From positions 496,001-560,000 of the forward strand of contig CP087212.1 in the NCBI GenBank assembly GCA_020912385.1: a stretch of DNA of 64,000 bases, given 5' to 3'. The notes under the pieces were generated by a model. The model made no database searches, had not been told where the DNA came from, and was given only the letters and a program-made list of their open reading frames with translations. A program made the translations under genes and the position numbers. Below, one piece after another: positions 19,562 to 30,756 of this stretch (position 1 is its first letter; each line of letters begins with the position of its first letter). The DNA comes from Neofusicoccum parvum. Lineage: Eukaryota; Ascomycota; Dothideomycetes; Botryosphaeriales; Botryosphaeriaceae.

Positions 19562-20752
19562 GATGAGAGAGTGATTCGGTGCAGCCTTCTCTTTCGTTGG
19601 AACAGAAAATCTGGGCGTTGGGCTGGCGTTGTTGTCAGGCTGTAGATTTGCGGAGCCAACTGAGCGGTAGCTGTCTGAGCGTCTTGAGAGCGGAATGAGA
19701 CCAGTCGGTAGTTTTAGATCCCTAGAGTTGACGGGATTCGAGTCGTAGACGGAGGGTTGTGTTCGATGTCTTGCTGTGAGGCTGTCGCAGCTGAGTGTTG
19801 GTGTCGGCGGGCAGGCGGGGCAGTGCACATTTCTGTGCTGCCTGTTCGAAGGCGGGGCTCCTTGGCAGATGCACGGTGGATGATTCGTAATGAGAAGAAG
19901 CCAATGGCAATCAGTGGTAAGCTTAGGTCTGTAGCAATCGTGAAACGATGACGAGGCTCGAAGTTGGAGGTGCCGGCCGAGTGATGCTAAGTTGAGTTCC
20001 CAAAACGACAAAAGGGATAACTAATGGCGCTTTCGAAAAGCTTGACTACTAGATTAATGAATTTACAAAATGATCGACGGGAGATCTAGGTTCAGGCCTA
20101 TGACTATGATGTCGTCGTTAAGAAACCCAGTTTTTCAAGCAAGCAGGGCAGTGTCACAACACGTACATGTGCTTATCAAGACTAGTCCCTTTTTGTTGGT
20201 CATCGAAGCGCCTGCGTCGGGCCAAGTCGACAGGACGGTGAACAAATCATTGGCCTTGCATATGAACTACCGCAAGGCGGGCGGTCTGCCCTGCGCGCTG
20301 AACGGTTCACGGCCAAGTTTTGGAGTGTAGAAGATGTTGTATTGTGAGACATTAGTATTGAATGAAATTGCGTGCAGGCTATTCACCTGAATATTGTGCC
20401 GAGTTCGTAGATATGGCTGTAGCCCGCAGACGCATACGATATGTGCAAGGCTGGGTGGTGTACATCTGTGCATGGATAGACGTGCCATCAGCTTATTGGT
20501 GGACTAAATTTACCACAGATCCAGCAGCGGCCAGGCTGAAAAAAGAAATCGTAGGCATAAGTCTATAGCGGCCTTGAAGAGAACACAGCGAAGACACAGG
20601 AGTATATACAATCCGCCCCCATTGCGGGGGGCTGCGGCGCCGATCCCATCCGCCCGCCCAACCATTACACCAGCCATCCAGCAGCTCATTAAATCCAAAC
20701 CTCCCAAACCGCCGGAACCCTTCGTGACAGACGTGACCCCCTCCTCAACCTC
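19562..20752. other. Upstream region of the HET gene and 3' flank of the GPCR gene
   Basis: About 1.2 kb. An open frame extends from the HET gene to about 20011 without an ATG, so I treat it as leader or promoter. No other gene is seen. Around 20620-20640 a GC-rich patch interrupts an otherwise AT-leaning stretch. Confidence 0.45.
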
Positions 20753-22044
20753 TCATCTCCGCATCCTCACCCACCACAACCTGATGTCCTCCCAGTGCTC
20801 CTTGAACCCATACACGCACGCGTTCGCAAACCCGATGTACTGCGTCGAACTCTGCAGAATCCCCAACGCGTGATTGTAGTTCCCCGTCGACTCGGCGATG
20901 CGATTCGCGATGCCCGGCAGCCACAGGATCAGGTACGTGACCGGGTACATGTTCAGCAGCACCATGCGCCAGACGTCCTTGTCGATGTTCGTCGTCTGCC
21001 TGATGCGGATGCGCGGCGCCGGGATCAGCTTCTCCTCGGCCTCGACCGTGGTGGGGCTCTTGGGGCGGGCGTGCGGCAGGCCGGCGCCGAACGCCTTGGG
21101 CGGCGGGAGCGGGAAGTCGTCGTCCCTGTCGCCCGGGCTGGGCGTGGTGCGGCCGTTGGCGTTGACGGGCCCGTTGTTGGCGAGCCAGAAGTTCATCTCG
21201 AAGCCGTTGGTGTCCTTGCCGTAGTCGAACGAGTACGACCGGCCGGACGTGTCGCGCAGCTTGAGCCGCTGGTGCATGTACAGGAAGACGTAGATGTAGA
21301 TGCAGAAGGTGATGATGATGATGGCGAAGCGCCACCCGTGGCCCAGCGCGTACCGCAGCCACTTGTGGTCCTGCGCAATCCAGCACCAGTTGCCCGAGAC
21401 GGGCCTGATGACGTTGAGACCGAGGGCCGTGCTGCCTGTTCCGGTGGTTAGTTGTGCACTCAAAATGAATTGGGGAAATGGCACGCACTGGTGATGAGCG
21501 GGACGATCCAGATGGAGAGGCAGATCAGGATCTTTTTCGGCGTCGAGGCATACAGGATGTACGACTTGAATTGAATGGTCAGAAGCGTCACCACTGCAAT
21601 GGCCAGGATCGAGAAGTCGACTGCCTGTGGTCTGGTCAGTGTCGTGGTCTCCCACCCAGATTGAGAGTCATTGTCCAACCCACCTGCACCGAAAACTGGC
21701 CTACCCACCCGTTCAAGTCGCATGTCGGACCGTCCTTGATGATTCCATGATTGATAACGATGTAAAGGCCCGATATCGAGTTGTTTAACGAGTTGCAGAA
21801 TTCTTGAGAGGGTGAGCTTGGCTTCTGAAATACGAGAGGGGCGTTGGCGATACGTACCAGCGACGGTGAGATTCAGAATCAGGGCGTATCGGAAGGACCT
21901 CCGCTGGCCACCGAAGACGCACCAGCAAATGATGACGATGGTCGAGCTAATGAGCGAAAGCAGGCTGCCGACCAAAGTGGGGATCGCGATGGCCGGGTCC
22001 CAGCCCGTCGCCGTGTCGAGGACGTCCCGAGCTCTGCGCAGCAT
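20753..22044 (-). CDS. G-protein-coupled receptor, Git3/cAMP-receptor-like
   Basis: Four exons, 22044-21858, 21802-21684, 21624-21489 and 21435-20753, give 374 aa; every junction is GT/AG and in frame. Seven hydrophobic segments are visible: LVGSLLSLISSTIVIICWCV (TM1), the NLTVA and SISGLYIVINHGII part (TM2), FSILAIAVVTLLTI (TM3), LICLSIWIVPLIT (TM4), WRFAIIIITFCIYIYVFLYM (TM5), then after a long third cytosolic loop MVLLNMYPVTYLILWLPGIA (TM6) and STQYIGFANACVYGF (TM7). The loop from about 205 to 290 is Pro/Ser rich. The YP...WLPGIANR and FANA.VYGF motifs are typical of fungal receptors related to Git3 and Dictyostelium cAMP receptors. It should sense a nutrient or small molecule at the plasma membrane and act through a heterotrimeric G protein; the ligand is unknown. 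Confidence 0.85.
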
Positions 22045-23938
22045 CTTGCGAGGACGTCAGTTGGGTTGTGAAAGCGAGAGTTGTTCGTTCGGTTGAGAAC
22101 GGAGAGAATCCCAGCGCAAAAGAAAAACGGTGGAAAATAATCAAAAGCTCAAGCTCCAAGGGGATGCTGGCCTTACCATCGTTTTTCTCCTTAAGCTTTG
22201 CCTAGTGTTTTTCCGTTACTGGGACGCCGCGCAATTCCATGCGATATAAGTAGCCGGCTTCTCCCACGCCCTTGACCCAATGACCATGGATTGCGCCTCC
22301 GCCTCTTTTCTCTGTCTAGGAATGCCAAGGAGCGATGGCGTGGTCCTGCCCAGCTTCCAAAAAGAACGAATGTATCCACTCCGCCAGGGAGCTGAAGGTT
22401 GGTCCGTTAAGAAGATAGTAACGAAAGGTAAAAGCAAACTCGTCCGCAGCCTGTCTCGCGCACACCCTCCACAAGCGCCTGCAACGGTGAGGCTGAGCCC
22501 TACGTATATAGAGGTGCACGCCTAATAGCGTTCAGATAGGAAAACGCGCACGGCCTTAATGGGGGATCTACTATGTCGAAACAATTGGCGTCGCAAGTAG
22601 ACGACAAGCGAATGAATACGAGCCTCTCATGCCATAGGGCGGAAAGAGCGGCAGCCTTGTATATGAAGGGAGAAGACTCCGGCCGCCTCTTCCACGCGTA
22701 CTTGGCCCAACACCACCAAAAAGCCGATCAACAATGGAGTTGCTGAGTCGCGTGGGAGAGGCGAGCCTTGGGGCGGGGATGGTGGTCAGGCCGCCAGAGT
22801 GGTCCGAGAGAGCGTCCGATTACGAATCCACCACGAACACCACCTGGAAAAACGCCGGGCTCACCAGATAAATGGAAATAAACGCGTATCATCCGTACGA
22901 TCTGTCGATTCGATGTTGAATGGAGAAATACCTTGACCGCTGCCCAGAAAAGCACGGCGGCAGACATCCTTGAGGATGGGGAAAATCCCGTGGGTTTGGC
23001 GTTTTCCACTCTCGCTAGGGCCGAAGGCATATTGTCGGCGAATCAAGGGGGAAACTCAGGAGGCTGAGCTAGAACTCTCCCGACGTAAACGCGTCTGACC
23101 CGGGAACACACTATGATGCTGTGGCTATGCGTCGGCGTAGGTTTGTCCCGGCCCAGGATGTATGCCCGAGGGAGCAATCTGAGCAATGGGATTGGATCCG
23201 CCGAAATTGAGGAAAATGAATCTGCCCTAAAGCATGGAGGGGAGTGATCTATGAAAAGAAACTTTCGAGATGGATACGGTGGCATGTTCCGCTGTTGCAC
23301 GAATTGGTAAAGAGATAGGACATGCCTACCTAGACCTCGGGGGTAACTTTGAACTCCGAAGGCAGTCCATTGAAACAACTGCTGTAGCAATTAGTTGTCA
23401 ATCGGCACTGGATGGTGAACATCCCGAGCAGATCTCCCTCCCTCACGGTTGCTGCGGCTCATTTGTATGTAGATCGCAAGCCCTGAATGATCGTCAGGAT
23501 GTCCGTATAAGGTTATGTGAAACGAGAGTACTGGCCCTTCCACGAGCCCGGTAGCGTCTACAATAGCTTCATATGTATATGAAGATCGTGCCAGACGGCT
23601 GGGAGAACGCAAGGATACTTATTGCCATTGGCATTATTACTATGACGTATGGAACTCGGGGTGACCGGATTCCAGGGTTACGGTTGGGATATGGGGGGCA
23701 GCCGGTAGGGCAGCCGGTGGGATTAAAATAGAGAACCTTGAAACGGACGAACACCGCCTTTCAGGAGAGTCAGCTTGGCATTACTCTCGCAGAGCATTTT
23801 CGCTCGGGTGCCGAACTTACCAGCCGTTCCGCACCGGACCCTGCCGTCCCACACCGGGCTCACGACCAACGTGCCCACCAGTCCCGCGTCTCCCTCCCCG
23901 TCCCCGCGTCCCTGAGCCCTCCACGACGCCCCACGCCC
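22045..23938. other. 1.9-kb intergenic region
   Basis: Promoter side of the GPCR gene and 3' side of the rhodanese gene. Open frames are short and without motifs. A direct repeat of GGGCAGCCGGT occurs twice in tandem near 23696-23720. No transposon or RNA gene is recognised. Confidence 0.45.
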
Positions 23939-24618
23939 TCACTTCGCCTCCTTACTCGTCTCGCCCCCATTCTTGACCCAATCCAGCCAGCTGCCCCGGT
24001 ACTCGCCGACCTTCTCGTATCCCGCCTGCTGCGCCAGCTGCGCCGCCGAGCTGCTGCGCACGCCCGCCTTGCAGTAGAACACGACCTCGTCGCCGGCCCG
24101 CGGCTTCTGGAAGCCGAAGCGCTCCTCGAACTCGTCCGCCGGGAGGAAGATCCCCTCGGGCTGCGACGCGATCGGCATGTTGCGGGCCGTCGGGATGAAG
24201 CCGGCGTCGTACTCGTGCGGCTCGCGGACGTCGATGAGGACGCGGCCGGGGGCGGGGGACTCGACGACTGATTTGATCTGCAGTTGCGGGGCCGGAGGGG
24301 TCAGTCTGGAAGGGAGCTGGGAGGTTGTGCGGCGGGGTGATGGTGGGGGTGGTTTGGGCTGTGGCCGTCTGGGGAAAGGAAGAAGCGCGAGAGGGGAGGC
24401 TGCATGCTTACGCCATTGAAGTCGTAGACCTTAGACTTGGAGCCGTGCTCGGCCGAGTGCCAGCGAATTTGAGCGGGTTGCTTCTGGATTGCGGGCTGGA
24501 TGGCGGCAAGACGCGGCGACCGGGTGAGGGCTGCAAACTGCAGAGGAGATGTCTGGCGTGCGGCCGCTGAGGTCGCGGAGCGCAGAGAAAAGCGCATCAA
24601 TGCTCGCCTCGAAGCCAT
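23939..24618 (-). CDS. Mitochondrial rhodanese (thiosulfate sulfurtransferase-like)
   Basis: Two exons, 24618-24412 and 24277-23939, give 181 aa. The intron starts GTAAGC after FNG and ends CTGCAG. Residues 1 to about 50 are rich in Arg, Ser and Ala with almost no acidic residues, a good mitochondrial presequence. The single rhodanese domain follows: LIDVREPHEYDAGFIP, then the active loop FYCKAGVRSSSA with the catalytic Cys near residue 138, and a closing YRGSWLDW. It should move a sulfane sulfur from thiosulfate or glutathione persulfide to an acceptor; the closest yeast relatives I know are Rdl-type proteins. The start ATG sits in good context (ACAATGG). A second in-frame ATG at residue 8 is possible. 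Confidence 0.88.
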
Positions 24619-25402
24619 TGTTGCTGTTCGGGATGTGTGGGGAGTGCGACGGATGTCACGTTGTGGTGAAGAAGCTCTGGGGTTTCGAAGAGCTTCCCCA
24701 GACTTTTTGCGTCATATCGATGGGAGCTGCTTATCGGATGGCACGTGACCAGATCGGATTATTAATGTGTGCCTGGCTCTCAACCGTCCAGGATGATCAA
24801 CCTGAGGCTGGCATTGACCAACTATCACGCACGTAGCATTCATGATCCAATCACGGTTATGGGGGGGCCGGTTCATCTATCATGTATCCGCTAGACTACG
24901 TATGCGCTAGCCACATCATCGCCAAGGGTTTACCATCATCGACCTCCATTTCATAGGGTTATAGTATGAGAAAAAGAAAACGAGAAGAAACACGATCAGC
25001 CCAATCAAACTCCGTGGGGTAATGAGCGGCTAGACAGTAGGAGGTTAGGAGAGGAGCAAAAAGAGCAAATTGGTATATTTCTTTTAGCGCCTTAGGAGAG
25101 GGGAACGGACGAATCAACAACAGCAAGAACGCCTCCGAGAAGAACGACGGAACTGAGAGGATAACAACCGCGCCGCATACACGCAACAAGCACCACGCAT
25201 ACATACAGACGAACGACGACCGAAAAGCAGCATTCGCTTTTTGTAATTCGCCCGGGGTATATTGTCTTTCATAGCCAGATTTCGGTATCGAGGGTGAGGG
25301 AAAGGGATGGGGTATTCAATCGTCGTAGTCAGTCGGGGTATCTTCATCGACGAAGAGAGAAAGAGCTTTTGTGGGCTGCACGGCTAAATTCTTTTTTGTT
25401 GT
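24619..25402. other. Intergenic region upstream of rhodanese and 3' of the KH gene
   Basis: About 0.8 kb, AT-leaning after 24730. It likely holds the rhodanese promoter and the KH gene 3' UTR. No gene seen. Confidence 0.45.
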
Positions 25403-28400
25403 TCAACGAGGAGGCCCAATCGGGGCCGGGTATCCAGAAGCAGAATGGGAAGTGCTCGGGCGTCCACTGTCAACCGACGCCCGGGGGTCGTACCGGGGTG
25501 TCATATCCCCAGGCGCCGCGGAGGTAGTGGGGGTACCGTGAAAGGAAAGTTTGGAGGAGTTGGAGTGGAGGCCAAAGCCAGGAGCTGGTGGTACGGGCCA
25601 GCCATTGTGGTGGTGTTCATCATCAGGCAAATTGATACCGCTATCGTTCCAGGGGTTGCGGTAGCTGCTGGTGGACTCAAGAGAGACCAGAGACGCCTTG
25701 GAAGCGTTGCGAGAGGCATGCGTGAACAGGGACCCCGGAGAGTTGGACCCGTTCTTGCGACGCTCAATGAAGGAGGAGAAGGACGACATGCTGCCAGGCT
25801 TACGGAGCCTGTCAAGGAAACCGACGCGCTCGTGAAGCGAGTGGTTGTCGTCGCCGAAGACGGACCGGGTAGGCGAGTCCGTCGAGTCAAGGCGAGGCTC
25901 GGCAGGCTGAAGGACCTTAGACGAGAAGTAAGGCAGGCTATCCTCGAAAGAGTCAGACTTCGGCCGAGGAATGGCTCCCTTCATGATCTGGGTAACGTCC
26001 AAGCCATGTCCGACAAGCTTGGCAATCAAGAAATCGATGGCGTCCTTGAGACCACCCGCATAGTTACGAGTGTAGCTCATGACAAGACACTCGAGCTCAC
26101 GCTCAGGGGCATCGGCCGGTCCCGGCAGAGGGTCATTCAGATGAATCTCCATGTTGTACTGGGTCTTCATCTTCAAGACGACATCTTTCTTGAAGTCCTC
26201 AGATCTGAGGAAGTCCTTGAGCTCGGCAGGAGCCACAAAGGTCATCTCGTGGTTCTCAGGAACCATGGCCTAAATATGTTAGTGAAACAGTCAACGGGGG
26301 TAGAGACAAGCATCAACGTACCAAGAACTCATCAACGGCCTGGGGTACCTGGTACTCAGGACCAGATACCGTAACGACATCGCTAGCCTGCTCAGTGCTC
26401 GGGAAGACGATCTTGCAGTTCCACTTCTTCTCTAGATCCTCGATATCGGACATGCGAGAGATGAGCTCACGATGGTAGAGGCGGTTGATGACAACGTGCT
26501 CAGAAACGAACTCAGCGTCAACCTTCTCAACCATGTCCATGATCTCCTGCTTGACGAGATCGAGGTTCTGCGCATTACGAGCAGGCGTACGACAGATGAC
26601 GTTATCGACCTTGATGTCGTCCTCTTCCTTGCCGAGACCGCCACGGTCCATCGCATTGGAGAACTTGACGAAGACAGAGTACTTCTTCATGATGCGCTGG
26701 ATGTGCTGACCACCGATACCAATGATACGCTTGTGGTACTGGTCAGGCACGTGGAATGAGATCGCTGCCGGCATCTCCTGTTCAACGAGGTCGAGGCCAC
26801 CCTTCACATCGTCGTAGCGATTGCCACGGACGACGATGTAGAAGTTGTACTCGTTGAAGCCATCGAAGACAATCTGGACATTGCTCTGGCTCATGATCTT
26901 GTTGATCTTTCCGTTCTTCTTGCCGCTGACGAACTCCTTGTGCTCGTTGGCAAGCTCGATCTTGACGCTCATCTGGTACTGAGACTTGCGAACGAAGGGG
27001 ATGTTGTTGATGACCATCATAGCAGCCTTGACAGCATCGTCAGAGCCGCTGATATGGAAGTTCAGCCTCTCGAAGCTGATCTCAGCACCAGAGTTGATGC
27101 AGATATCCGACAGCATAGCCCGCACATCATCCGGGGTAGGGGGCCTCTGGTGGCTGTCAGGGTGGGTGATGCACCACGAGGCGCTGTAGAACTGGCCGGC
27201 CTGTATCATGATCAGCAATCTGAAAGTGGCACGGAGTACATATATGGAATCATACCAGAGCCATGAGCTCCCGCACGGTCCGCTCAACGTTCAGAACATC
27301 CGTTCCCTGCACGCGGATCGGACCGCGCTGGAATCCCAGTGGGGGCAGCAAGATATACGAGCCGTTGTTCTCGATAATCTTGCGCACCTTGTCGAGACGC
27401 TCGAGCAGAATGCTGTCGATCTTGCTGGTCGTGACGATAACCTCCTTCACGAAGGCACGCGTGCTCAGGACAAGATCGTGCAGCCTCCGCTTGGCCTGCA
27501 GGATGTCATCTGGTTTCTCACCAGTGATGATGATCTCATCTTCAGGCCTTCGGACGGCCCCTGGCGGTGTGTAACCATAGAGCCGGGGGAACGGCGGCGG
27601 GAAGTAGATGGCCGTGTTCGTCGCAGACTCAATCAACTTGATGTTCTTGCGAGCCCTACCGCAAATGAGCGTGTGCATCGACAGCTCGAGCTTCATGGTA
27701 TCCACGTGGCGTTGAAGCTGGGCACAATGTTAGCACAAGCAGCCCACGAGTCGAGGTGCTGCACGTACGATCTGGTCAATCATGATCAGAACACGCGTCT
27801 TCGCATGCTCTGCGCTCTCCATATCACCGTAGATGGCACACCTGAGGCGCTGCTCCGCATCGTGGAGCGTGCCGTTGATGCTGGCCGACTCGATGTCGAC
27901 GGGCTTTGGCTGGAGCAAGAAGATATCGGCCTTGGTGACCTTGGCAATCTCGTCGAGGTGGTTCAGGACCTGCGACTTGACGCCGTCGTTCTCAAACACT
28001 AAGCTGTAATCTATATCCACAGTTGCACATCGCTAAGCGCCGAGGAGAAAAAGTTAGCACCCACAGCGCTTAAGTGGCCGACCGACAGTTCTCAGGCGAT
28101 GACGTACCAGCGAAATCGGCGTCTCGTTCAGGATCTGGCACCGCGTCTGGCGCACCTGCTCGCACTCTCCGGCCAGGCAAACGTTCGTGACGAGGGTGGT
28201 GACGCGCTGCAGGCCCGGCAGCGGCTTCGGCTCCGAGGACACGACGGTCGCCTCGAGCTGGCCGTTCGTGTTGGCACTCAGATGCTTGCATAATGCGCGC
28301 AGATTCTCGACGTTGGTGATGTGCACGGGCAGAGTGTGGGTGGGCGGCGGCAGCGAGCCTTCAGGTGTCTCTTCTTGCCGGATCCACCGGGCGAAGGCGC

Positions 28401-28647
28401 CGGGACTCGCGTAGATAACATCGTCGGCGTCAGGGCCAGACAGGTTCGAGGCGAAAGGGACGTTGAACGACAGGTTCACCCAGGTGCCGGGTGTTATGGT
28501 GGGCGTGACGGCGGCGGCGTTGGACGGGCGCTTGACGGGCTGGTTGGGGAGGTCGTTATGTGATCGTGACATGCCGAAGCCCATCGAGGGCGTCATCTTC
28601 TCCCATCCATGGCGGGCCTGGCCGGTGAAGTTGGATATCTTGTGCAT
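25403..28647 (-). CDS. Multi-KH-domain RNA-binding protein
   Basis: Five exons, 28647-28108, 28032-27769, 27717-27256, 27200-26322 and 26269-25403, give 1003 aa; all introns are short with GTACGT/GTATG donors and in frame. The clearest KH core is KRIIGIGGQHIQRIMKKY, with the IIGxxGxxI loop. Others are LICGRARKNIKLIE and EFVSGKKNGKINKIMSQ, both with weaker GxxG loops, plus several degenerate copies (for example around AFVKEVIVTTSKIDSILLER). The last 200 residues are Ser/Pro rich and likely disordered. Tandem KH domains bind single-stranded RNA, so a role in mRNA localisation, translation or stability is expected; the mix of good and degenerate copies recalls vigilin/Scp160 and Bicaudal-C-type proteins, but I cannot name the orthologue. 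The start is the first ATG of the frame, giving MHKISNFTG. Confidence 0.85.
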
Positions 28648-30756
28648 CGTGGCCGGCAACACGCCCCACGACAGACGGGAAGGCGATGAAGGGGCGGAGG
28701 GGAGGGGTGGTGCGGTGGTGGTGGTGGTGAGGTGATGGGTATGGAGAGCTGGGGTGGTGGACGTTGGAGCGAGAGAAGGGCGTAGGATTTGGCGAGCGGC
28801 CGGCCACTGGCACGACTGGATCGCCCGGGAGCGTTCGTTCGATGAAATCAAGGCCGCCAAGCGCGAGCCGGGCTGTGCGTCGCGTAGATCCTGCTGCCAG
28901 CAACACCACGCCCTGCGTGCCGCAACGCAGCGCGCGCCCCGGGCAGGGGCGCTGGCTCAGCTCACCAGGGCTGCGAGCGAGCCTGTCTGCGCCCAGCGGG
29001 GTGTGTGGGCGCCGCAAGTGGGCGTGCGGGCTCGCCGTCGAGGGATGCGCGCAGCTGGGCGCGGCAAGCGTGTTCAGACGCAACGGGCCCGCGCCAAAAA
29101 ACATGGCCACTCCAGTCGGGCTTGCCTGCGCTGCCCGTCTCGCTGCCCGCTGCCCGCCTCGCGCCCTCGCCCTGGAGCACCCCTCGGCGGCCTCCTCCAA
29201 GAACAGCAGTGCGACAAGACCACGCGACGTCTGCCCACTGCCCACTGCGCTCCGAGCGCTGCTCAGCCACCGCCAGCAATCAGCGGCGGCTGGCCTGCGC
29301 GCGCCCGCCGCCTGGCAGACGCCCGCCGTGCTTGTCTGCCTGCTGGCTTGCTGGTCGCATGCAGGTACACTACGGCTCTGGCCTGTCGCTAGACGGGCGC
29401 TGCGTGTCGAGCGTCTCTCCGCACGCGACGGAGGCCCGCTCCACCGCGGCGGCGAGACGACGCCCGCCAGCCACGGCCATCGCCGCTCCACCGCGTGGCC
29501 GCCCGGCTGCCTGCTCCACGCGCAGCACGCAGATGCCAGAACGATCCCGCATCCCGAACCTTAATCGCTGGCCTCCGTCTGGGCAGGCCCCCGGCGAGCA
29601 GCACAAAAAAAGAAACAATATTGGTCGAGGGTGATCAAGGGGGAAACGAGCCTTCGCAGCGCTCGCCCAACTCAGCAGCTTCACGTGCTGTGCGCTGTTT
29701 ACGCCCTTGGAGCTGGGTTGAGCCTCTCCTCCCTAGCATGCGTTTCGCTCGCCATGATTCGGCCGCCGGCCGGCACGCGGATGCCCCGGCTGCTTGTTTC
29801 GTCATCAATACCTGAGCCCGAAGCTCCCTGGCACTTACGCTGGCTGTACTATGCGCGCTAGCAGCCGTCCACGGTTCGACCAGCACTGCCAGGTTCGCGC
29901 CGCCGGGTGAGCAGCCGTCGCTCTGCTGCCGGCCCTGCTCGCCGGTCAGTGCGGACCGTGGCGGCGTTGATGGCTGTCTTCCTGTCACGTCTCGCATTTG
30001 GCAGATACGATGTCTGCCCATCAGCGCGCGCCGCTGAGCCAACCCCTTCCGCGGCATGTGATTGCAGCGGCGCGTCGTGCGTACATGCAGCCTGAGCTGT
30101 GCCAGAACGGCTGCAGCCAGCAGGGCACCAGCTCTCCACTCTAGCACACGGGTCTGAAGACGGCCGTTTCACTTCTGCAAGATAGTGGCCAGCCAAAACA
30201 AATGCAACTGTGTCGCCAAACCTTCCACGCCCCTTCAAAGCCAGCCCGCGCCAGAGTGCAGAATGCGTCATCCCCGAATGAGGCAAACGCTGCTCGCCCG
30301 CGAGGCATGTGCCCAAGACCAGCTTGCCCTTCGGCGCTCGCTCTGACCGACCCGGACAATTCGGCGCTGCTCGGGGATACTCTAGAGTCAGATCGTCGAA
30401 TGCGAGACGGCCCAGTCTTTGTCATCGACCTCCGTCAGTCATGTGGAGAACAGGTGCAGATCTGCTGCATCCATTACGCACATGATGCCTGCTTGGTGGG
30501 GGGTGTCGGAATATTCTCTTTCTCTTTTCCGTTCTATCCAACCAGAATCACGCCGTTTGGCAGAATCGAGACTACGTACATGATCCTTCCGCTCGTCGTT
30601 GCGCTACGGAGCTGTTTCCAACCAGTACAGAATGATAAAAATATGCAAAAAGGCACCAAAGCCCCGCCTGCACCGGGCCATGCAATGCATCCAGATCCAA
30701 TGCGTCCGCCCCAATGCAACTAAAAATCATGCCATGCCCACGTTAACCGTATCTCG
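28648..30756. other. 2.1-kb intergenic region with a GC-rich island
   Basis: The 28790-29560 part is very GC rich, with CAG/GCC-type patterns and overlapping open frames on both strands, which I read as non-coding. It lies 5' of the KH gene. The rest, to 30756, is the 3' side of the low-complexity gene and shows no gene. Confidence 0.45.

Noticed and set aside
19562..20011. N-terminal extension of the HET protein by 150 residues
   Set aside because: The frame has no ATG before 19561 (it begins with TTG), and the text lacks similarity to HET proteins.
23690..23725. Short tandem GGGCAGCCGGT repeat as a CRISPR-like or satellite array
   Set aside because: Only two copies with a one-base spacer; no array.
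28556..29491. 311-codon minus-strand open frame in the GC-rich island
   Set aside because: Overlaps the first KH exon in another frame and contradicts other long frames there; no motif.
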